Positions 5,370-9,908 of a DNA stretch of 13,149 nt are shown here, piece by piece. A model generated the notes under the pieces. The model had not been told where the DNA came from and searched no databases. It saw only the letters and a list, made by a program, of their open reading frames with translations. Position 1 is the first letter of the stretch, and every line of letters starts with the position of its first letter. This stretch comes from CAYIEP01 sp964362515 (GTDB lineage Bacteria; Patescibacteriota; Minisyncoccia; UBA6257; UBA9933): assembly GCA_964362515.1 (NCBI GenBank), contig CAYIEP010000011.1:1-13149 (forward strand). The letters run 5' to 3'. Both the position numbers and the translations under genes were made by a program.

Positions 5370-5930
5370 ATGTTTTTACAAGCCGATGATAGAAAACTTA
5401 ATATTATAGACGAAACCGGGAAAATAATCGGCGATGATACGCGAGAAAATATTCATAACAAAGGTTTATTACATAAAGAAATACACGTTTGGTTTTATAC
5501 GCCAAAAGACGAGATTATTTTTCAGCACAGAGAGAAAAACAAGGATACATTCCCGGATTTACTTGACGCGACAGTTGGCGGACACGTGGAAATAGGCGCG
5601 GATTATGAAGATACCGCGTTACAGGAATTGACGGAAGAAACTGGTATAAAAACAGAAAAAAACAAAATTCATTTTATTCAAATAATAAGAAGCAAAAACC
5701 ATGACCAGACAACGGGTAAAACGAATAATGTCATCAGAGCAGTTTATGCTTATTGTTACGATGGGAAAATAGAAGACTTGAAAATAGAAAAGGGTAAGGC
5801 AATAGGATTTGAGGCGTGGCCATTGGAGAAAATTTTTAACCTTTCCGATAAAGACAAAAAATATTTTATCCCCGCCATACTTGAAGAAGAAATTTTAGAA
5901 ATATTCCGTAAAATACAAAAACTTATATGA
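5370..5930 (+). CDS. Nudix hydrolase with a diverged Nudix box
   Basis: Nudix enzymes cleave nucleoside diphosphates linked to another moiety. The 186-residue product has the Nudix box at 71-93, G-H-V-E-I-G-A-D-Y-E-D-T-A-L-Q-E-L-T-E-E-T-G-I. Against the canonical G-x5-E-x7-R-E-U-x-E-E-x-G-U, the first Glu is Ala (A77) and the Arg is Gln (Q85), while the metal-binding E86, E89 and E90 remain. The N-terminal ~35 residues plus H-V-W-F-Y and F-P-D-L-L-D-A-T-V-G-G-H resemble the YfcD / isopentenyl-diphosphate isomerase-like branch, and the length fits that branch. Activity is likely but the substrate cannot be told. The stop overlaps the next start as ATGA (5927-5930), indicating translational coupling to the deoxyribosyltransferase-like gene, also a nucleotide-type function. 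Expression is probably leaderless from the TATAAT at 5357. Confidence 0.88.
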   Translation: MFLQADDRKLNIIDETGKIIGDDTRENIHNKGLLHKEIHVWFYTPKDEIIFQHREKNKDTFPDLLDATVGGHVEIGADYEDTALQELTEETGIKTEKNKIHFIQIIRSKNHDQTTGKTNNVIRAVYAYCYDGKIEDLKIEKGKAIGFEAWPLEKIFNLSDKDKKYFIPAILEEEILEIFRKIQKLI

Positions 5931-6370
5931 AAATAACGATTTGCGGCAGTATTGCTTTTATTAATGAAATGCAAAACGTCAAAAGAGAATTATAAATGTT
6001 AGAGCACGAGATAAAACTTCCGCCATCGGAGATTATTGACGGAAATGGCGATGTTATGCCAGTGAAAGAGTATTACGCGCTCCGCAAGGCAACAGACACA
6101 ACCGATGGTTGGATTTGGGACAGAAAAGAAGAAGCGATGAGAAACCATTTTAATAAAGTTATATGGGCTGACGCAATTTTAGTTTTAAACATCACAAAAA
6201 ACGAAATTTCTCACTATGTCGGGGCAAATACTCTTTTAGAAATGGGTTTGGCGTTTCATCACGGCAAGAAAGTTTTTCTTCTGAATCCAATACCTGAAAT
6301 TTCCTACAAGGAAGAAATTTTGGGTATGCGTCCAATTGTAATTAACGGGGATTTAGCTTTAATTATTTAA
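5927..6370 (+). pseudogene. Nucleoside 2-deoxyribosyltransferase-like gene interrupted by an in-frame UAA
   Basis: Reading from ATG 5927 gives M-K-I-T-I-C-G-S-I-A-F-I-N-E-M-Q-N-V-K-R-E-L, then TAA (5993-5995), then directly in the same frame M-L-E-H-E-I-K-L-P-P to 6370. The first part is the beta-strand/GS loop that starts nucleoside 2-deoxyribosyltransferase-like proteins; the second has A-D-A-I-L-V-L-N and G-A-N-T-L-L-E-M-G-L-A, whose Glu matches the family's active-site position, then K-K-V-F-L-L-N-P. A Glu codon (GAA) at 5993 would restore a normal 147-residue enzyme, so one G-to-T change explains it. ATG 5927 overlaps the Nudix stop (ATGA), which supports it as the original start. It may be a recent nonsense allele, a sequencing error, or a split gene reinitiating at the abutting ATG 5996. 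Confidence 0.75.
5996..6370 (+). CDS. Downstream fragment of the deoxyribosyltransferase-like protein (possible reinitiated ORF)
   Basis: This 124-residue open frame is what remains translatable after the UAA at 5993. Its ATG abuts that stop (TAAATG), a configuration that can support reinitiation by a terminating ribosome, but no Shine-Dalgarno precedes it apart from the weak AGAGAA at 5984-5989. It keeps W-A-D-A-I-L-V-L-N and the L-L-E-M-G-L-A active-site segment but lacks the N-terminal strand and GS loop that bind substrate in the family, so on its own it should be inactive unless it associates with the 22-residue upstream peptide. It ends one base before ychF. Confidence 0.5.
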   Translation: MLEHEIKLPPSEIIDGNGDVMPVKEYYALRKATDTTDGWIWDRKEEAMRNHFNKVIWADAILVLNITKNEISHYVGANTLLEMGLAFHHGKKVFLLNPIPEISYKEEILGMRPIVINGDLALII

Positions 6371-6371
6371 T

Positions 6372-7382
6372 ATGAAACTATCAATTGGAATAATCGGTTT
6401 GCCGAACGTGGGCAAATCCACTTTATTCAAAATTTTAACCAATCAGGAAATAAATATCGCCAATTATCCGTTTGCCACCATAGACCCAAATGTCGGCGTT
6501 GTTCCGGTTCCGGACGAAAGGCTTGATAAGCTCAATGAGCTTGGCCGTTCAAAAAAAAGAGTCCCGGCCGTAATTGAATTTTATGATATCGCGGGACTTG
6601 TAAGAGGAGCTTATAAAGGCGAAGGATTGGGAAATCAATTTTTAGCCAATATCCGCGAAGTTGACGCCATTGTCCAGGTTGTCCGTTGTTTCAAAGAAGC
6701 CGATATTATTCACGTCGAAACAGAAGTTAATCCTTTAAGAGATTTGGAAATCGTCAATACGGAATTAATTTTAAAAGACTTGGAAATTGTTGAGAAACGA
6801 CTTATTAAACTTGAAGGCGAAGCCAGAACCGGCGATAAACAAAAAATTAAAGATTTTGAAACGCTTAAAAATATCCGAGACGGATTAGCCAAAAATATTT
6901 TAGTAATTAACTTAATGACTCGTGAAGCCGTTAATGAAGCGGCAGTGAAAGAATTAAACCTTTTGACCGCCAAACCGCAGATTTATCTTTTAAACGGAAA
7001 TATTGATGACGCCGACGAAGAACTTAGAAAAAAAATAGAATCACTGGGCGCGCGATATTTGATTTTCAATCTCAACACGTCAGAAAACATAAACGAGCTT
7101 ATAAAAAAATCTTATGAAATTCTGGGACTTATAAGTTTTTTTACGACCGGCGAAGACGAAACAAGAGCTTGGACGATTAAAAACGGAGAAAAAGCCCCGC
7201 AGGCGGCCGGCGCGATTCACAGCGATTTTGAAAAGAAATTTATCAAAGCGGAAATTATAAATTGGCAAAAACTTTTGGATTTTGGAGGCTGGAATTCCGC
7301 CAAACAAAAAGGCGCCATTAGGCTTGAGGGGAAGGATTATATAGTCCAAGACGGCGATGTGGCGGTGATAAAACACGGATAA
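6372..7382 (+). CDS. ychF: Redox-regulated ATPase/GTPase YchF (OLA1 family)
   Basis: YchF is a universally conserved P-loop NTPase of the Obg branch that associates with ribosomes and prefers ATP in characterised members. The 336-residue product has G1 G9-L-P-N-V-G-K-S-T17, switch II D72-I-A-G-L-V with Leu at the position where other GTPases carry the catalytic Gln, a helical middle domain (about 125-195), and a C-terminal TGS-like domain (about 255-334) with T-R-A-W-T-I-K-N-G and Y-I-V-Q-D-G-D-V at its end. The base-recognition N-x-x-E motif of the family is not intact: Y-L-L-N208-G-N-I211-D-D has Ile where Glu is expected, so nucleotide preference may differ. It is about 27 residues shorter than the E. 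coli protein. It starts one base after the preceding stop, with no Shine-Dalgarno, so it may depend on upstream translation. Confidence 0.95.
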   Translation: MKLSIGIIGLPNVGKSTLFKILTNQEINIANYPFATIDPNVGVVPVPDERLDKLNELGRSKKRVPAVIEFYDIAGLVRGAYKGEGLGNQFLANIREVDAIVQVVRCFKEADIIHVETEVNPLRDLEIVNTELILKDLEIVEKRLIKLEGEARTGDKQKIKDFETLKNIRDGLAKNILVINLMTREAVNEAAVKELNLLTAKPQIYLLNGNIDDADEELRKKIESLGARYLIFNLNTSENINELIKKSYEILGLISFFTTGEDETRAWTIKNGEKAPQAAGAIHSDFEKKFIKAEIINWQKLLDFGGWNSAKQKGAIRLEGKDYIVQDGDVAVIKHG

Positions 7383-7387
7383 AATGG

Positions 7388-7393
7388 TAAAAT
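7388..7393 (+). promoter_or_regulatory. Extended -10 (TGG-TAAAAT), probable leaderless promoter (EamA gene)
   Basis: TAAAAT preceded by TGG ends exactly 7 nt before ATG 7401. GTGATA at 7365-7370 is a possible weak -35 with a 17-nt spacer. No Shine-Dalgarno is present. Confidence 0.45.
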
Positions 7394-7400
7394 AAAAATC

Positions 7401-7820
7401 ATGTGGCTTTTTTACGCTTTTTTAGCTTCAATTACCGCCGCTTTGGTGGCGATATTCGCGAAAATTGGACTTAAAGACATCGATTCAACATTGGCGACTA
7501 CAATCAGAGGTTTGATAATGGCGGCCTTTTTAGTTTTAATAAGTTTGTCTTTAAAAAAATTTGAAGGATTTTCTTTTAATACTTTCGGCGGTAAAGAATG
7601 GCTTTTTATAATTCTTGCCGGCATAAGCGGAGCATTATCTTGGCTTTTTTATTTTTACGCTTTGAAGCACGGAGACGCTTCCAAGGTTTCGGCGATTGAC
7701 AGAACCAGCATAATTTTTGTCGTTATTCTGGCGGCTTTATTTTTAGGAGAAAAATTAGGAATCAAAGCGGTTGCCGGAGCGATTCTTATGATTCTTGGAG
7801 CGATTCTGATAAGTTTGTAA
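7401..7820 (+). CDS. Single-domain EamA family membrane protein
   Basis: The 139-residue product is five hydrophobic helices (about 2-24, 30-51, 66-88, 95-115, 119-139) with the EamA pattern: A-K-I-G-L at the end of helix 1, T-I-R-G near the start of helix 2, W-L-F-Y-F-Y-A-L at the end of helix 3, and D-R-T-S-I-I-F then F-L-G-E-K-L before the last helix. Typical EamA transporters contain two such domains (ten helices); this is one, so it would act as a dimer, like SMR-type exporters, to move a small metabolite across the cytoplasmic membrane. Substrate unknown. It probably has its own leaderless promoter at 7388. The next gene converges with only 10 nt between stops. Confidence 0.88.
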   Translation: MWLFYAFLASITAALVAIFAKIGLKDIDSTLATTIRGLIMAAFLVLISLSLKKFEGFSFNTFGGKEWLFIILAGISGALSWLFYFYALKHGDASKVSAIDRTSIIFVVILAALFLGEKLGIKAVAGAILMILGAILISL

Positions 7821-7850
7821 TGATAGTTTTTTATTTTAGGATTATCAGAA
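7804..7850. terminator. 9-bp inverted repeat across two convergent stop codons
   Basis: TTCTGATAA (7804-7812) is the exact complement of TTATCAGAA (7842-7850), enclosing both stop codons (7818-7820 and 7831-7833) and a T-rich stretch. It could act as a bidirectional terminator, but the 29-nt loop makes this uncertain. Confidence 0.3.
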
Positions 7851-9486
7851 AGGCCCCAGCCGGTATTTTGTCTTTATCTTTAGGCAAAATATAAAAAATA
7901 TTTTTTTCCTCTCTTTTATTTTCTTCAAAAGTGTCGGTAATAAACATTACGGTTTGCGCCGGCATCGGAATTCCTCTCACATCAACTCCGCCGGCCTCAA
8001 CTAAAACGTATTTGGGTAATTCTTTCGGAAGAGCGTTCAGTTCTCTTCCTATTTCAACGTAATTTTGACTGAAAGCGCCCGATATATGCTCGCTTTTTCC
8101 CCAAACAATAAAATAAGAAATATAAACTTCAACTACTAATAAGAGAAGTAGAAAGTAGAAAGTGGATAGTAGAAAAATTTTTCGTAATTTCGTATGTAAT
8201 TCGTCTGCCTGCCGGTAGGCACGGTATTTCGTAGCCCATTGGTAAAGCCAAATTCCGCCAACGCCGGCCAAAATAAATATCGCTGGAGCCATTAAAATAG
8301 CGCGCAAGGAATGAGGAATTCCTTCGTTTGAAATCACAATAGGAAGGGCGGTGATAATGAGCCAACTGAATAATATAAGAAAGGCTTGCGAATATTCTTC
8401 TTGAAAGCGTTTCTTAAAAAACGTTCGCAAACCTAAGAAAATTCCTATTAGGAATAAAATTCCCACGGGCCAAAAAAGAAGAGGCTTTCCGGCTATGTTG
8501 TGTCTCCAATTATAATCGCCGGAAAAATTAAACATTCCGGCGGTTTTTAAAATATTAATTGACAAGTCTTTTAGCGGAGAAGGGGAATTGAATACGGATA
8601 TTTGCGTTGTTCTACCTAAAAAATCCTGGGGGTTTTCAAGAAAATATAAACCCAATGGGGCGGCGACGATAAAAGTAAAAAGTAGAAAGCAGAAAGTAGA
8701 AAGTAGAATTTTTTTGCGGATTTGCCAATCTTTATTTTGAAACCAATAAAGCAAAATAATAATAAAGATTAAAAGCGGCGTGGCGCGATAGGCGATATAA
8801 GAATAAAAACCCAAGCCGTAAAAAATTCCGCCTAATCCCGCCATCGCCAACTGCTTTATTTTCGAACGAGCAGGTTTCGGATGAGAAAAATTTTTATTTA
8901 AAGCCAATAATAAAAAATAAATTCCCCACACCAAAAAAAACGGCGCCATAATCGCCCGGAAGCCGATGCGGGAAAAAAGGATGTGCCAGAAGCTCGTGGC
9001 GAGAAAAAAGGCGGAAAGAAACGCTAAAATTTCGTTTTTCCTCAACCCGCTTCGTCTCGCCCAGTATGCGGGACTCGCTTGTTCATCGGCTTGCTCGTCG
9101 CCCTCGGCGACACCCTGCCCTCCGTCAGCTGACGGACTGCGAGACGGTTTTCTTAACAAAGCCGTCTGCTTAAACAATTCTTTCGTCAAAAAATAAACCC
9201 CTAAAACCGTCAAAATGCCGAAAACCGCGGCTACGCTTCTCGGCACCCACGGTTCGTGACCGAAATTGACAATAAAAAAACCGATAATATTCGGCCACAA
9301 GCCTTCTCGGCCGTTGTTTTCCGGATAAAAAATTTTGAATTCTCCGGTTTCCCATGCCTCAACTCCGTTATTGGCGTAAATCGCTTCGTCCGGATAAAAT
9401 CCGGGAGGCAATACATTGATATTGTAGAGCCTTAAAAAAGAGGCTAAAATTAAAACAATAAAAAATAACAGAAATTTATTATTCAT
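7831..9486 (-). CDS. GT-C family (GT39/PMT-like) membrane glycosyltransferase
   Basis: These multi-pass enzymes transfer a sugar from a polyprenyl-phosphate donor to a lipid, glycan or protein on the outer face of the membrane. The 551-residue product has an N-terminal helix then the first outer loop with P-D33-E34-A-I-Y, the acidic motif of the GT-C fold, followed by E-G-L-W-P-N and V-P-R-S-V-A-A-V-F-G as in ArnT/PMT-type proteins. About ten to twelve hydrophobic helices follow, then a soluble C-terminal part (about 455-551). Three anomalies are in the gene: a hydrophilic segment at residues 113-148 (K-P-S-R ... R-S-G) coded by palindromic DNA, two I-L-L-S-T-F-type stretches coded by heptad repeats, and a palindrome near the last helix. 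ATG 9486 is chosen since the open frame beyond it only reads through the divergent gene. Acceptor unknown. Confidence 0.8.
   Translation of the reverse strand: MNNKFLLFFIVLILASFLRLYNINVLPPGFYPDEAIYANNGVEAWETGEFKIFYPENNGREGLWPNIIGFFIVNFGHEPWVPRSVAAVFGILTVLGVYFLTKELFKQTALLRKPSRSPSADGGQGVAEGDEQADEQASPAYWARRSGLRKNEILAFLSAFFLATSFWHILFSRIGFRAIMAPFFLVWGIYFLLLALNKNFSHPKPARSKIKQLAMAGLGGIFYGLGFYSYIAYRATPLLIFIIILLYWFQNKDWQIRKKILLSTFCFLLFTFIVAAPLGLYFLENPQDFLGRTTQISVFNSPSPLKDLSINILKTAGMFNFSGDYNWRHNIAGKPLLFWPVGILFLIGIFLGLRTFFKKRFQEEYSQAFLILFSWLIITALPIVISNEGIPHSLRAILMAPAIFILAGVGGIWLYQWATKYRAYRQADELHTKLRKIFLLSTFYFLLLLLVVEVYISYFIVWGKSEHISGAFSQNYVEIGRELNALPKELPKYVLVEAGGVDVRGIPMPAQTVMFITDTFEENKREEKNIFYILPKDKDKIPAGAFLIILK
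8147..8174. repeat. Four heptads of AGTAGAA type inside the glycosyltransferase gene
   Basis: AGTAGAA, AGTAGAA, AGTGGAT, AGTAGAA run head to tail. On the coding strand they give the L-L-S-T-F-Y-F-L-L stretch of the last membrane helix. The same unit recurs at 8674-8708. Confidence 0.8.
8206..8221. repeat. GC-rich 16-bp palindrome inside the glycosyltransferase gene
   Basis: TGCCTGCCGGTAGGCA is self-complementary apart from one G-T pair. It codes part of R-A-Y-R-Q-A-D-E on the minus strand and is far more GC-rich than its surroundings. Confidence 0.6.
8674..8708. repeat. Five heptads of AGTAGAA type inside the glycosyltransferase gene
   Basis: AGTAAAA, AGTAGAA, AGCAGAA, AGTAGAA, AGTAGAA run head to tail and code the I-L-L-S-T-F-C-F-L-L-F-T membrane segment on the minus strand. 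Confidence 0.8.
9044..9150. repeat. Apparent in-frame palindromic insertion in the glycosyltransferase gene
   Basis: Three nested inverted repeats lie here. CGTCTCGC (9053-9060) pairs with GCGAGACG (9139-9146); GTCGCC (9097-9102) pairs with GGCGAC (9106-9111); and TCCGTCAGCTGACGGA (9121-9136) is a perfect palindrome. The DNA is GC-rich against AT-rich flanks and codes a 36-residue hydrophilic segment between two membrane parts. The exact borders are an estimate from the change in composition and from the protein. Confidence 0.6.
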
Positions 9487-9907
9487 GGACCAATTAAATA
9501 ATAACACATTAGAAAAAGACATTAAAAGAATAAGCGGAGAGATTGAGAAAATAAAAAATTCTCCGGAATACAAGGAATCGTTAAAAGAAAAAGAAATTTC
9601 CGGAAAAGAATTGGTTAAACAAACTCTTGAGCCTATAATTCGGAAAGATTTTTCTTCCGATGAAAAAACGCCTCAATCAAACGCCAATTTAAGCGATTAT
9701 AATTCTTCTTTTTTGCCCCAATACGTTAAAAACGCTTCTTCCGATATAAAAAACAAAATAGAAGAACTTATTAATTTTGTTTTTGAGCACGGCGTGGAAA
9801 AAGCCGTTAAGGAAGCGAAAAAAGAGGGGCCTTTTTTCCTGGACGCTTTTCACGACGCCTTGGCGGATAAGCTTTACGAAGAGCTTAAAAAAAGAAAACT
9901 GCTCTAA
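9485..9907 (+). CDS. Small charged alpha-helical protein preceding the VirD4-like ATPase
   Basis: No named family is recognised. The 140-residue product is soluble and strongly charged: an N-terminal Lys/Glu helix of coiled-coil type (about 8-50), a Ser/Asn linker (about 56-76), and a C-terminal helical part with K-N-K-I-E-E-L-I-N-F-V-F-E-H-G-V-E-K-A-V-K-E-A (about 88-110), a phenylalanine pair and A-F-H-D-A-L-A-D-K-L-Y-E-E-L-K-K. Its stop is one base before the ATG of the large ATPase, so the two are translationally linked and the product is likely an accessory factor of that ATPase (inference). Its ATG overlaps the start codon of the divergent glycosyltransferase in a shared CATG, so the promoter must lie inside the other gene's coding sequence; GGC-TAAAAT at 9442-9450 is one candidate -10. 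Confidence 0.75.
   Translation: MDQLNNNTLEKDIKRISGEIEKIKNSPEYKESLKEKEISGKELVKQTLEPIIRKDFSSDEKTPQSNANLSDYNSSFLPQYVKNASSDIKNKIEELINFVFEHGVEKAVKEAKKEGPFFLDAFHDALADKLYEELKKRKLL
9493..9498 (-). promoter_or_regulatory. -10-like hexamer for the glycosyltransferase gene
   Basis: On the minus strand TTTAAT ends 6 nt before ATG 9486 and lies within the first codons of the divergent gene. No Shine-Dalgarno accompanies it. Confidence 0.3.
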
Positions 9908-9908
9908 A

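Noticed and set aside
4519..5930. Toxin-antitoxin pair formed by the nucleotidyltransferase and the Nudix gene
   Set aside because: The genes are divergent, the Nudix protein is not an antitoxin type, and no small partner gene adjoins the nucleotidyltransferase.
5927..5998. Reassigned UAA codon
   Set aside because: UAA is the normal stop of several other genes here and only this one gene is interrupted.
8147..8708. CRISPR array
   Set aside because: The units are 7 bp, tandem and without spacers, and they lie within an intact coding frame.
9487..9573. Longer N-terminus for the glycosyltransferase
   Set aside because: The extra 29 codons only read antisense through the first part of the divergent gene, and the membrane-helix start fits ATG 9486.
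9777..9908. Longer N-terminus for the VirD4-like ATPase
   Set aside because: It overlaps the upstream gene out of frame and gives a basic Lys/Arg-rich leader before the clear membrane helix that starts at 9909.
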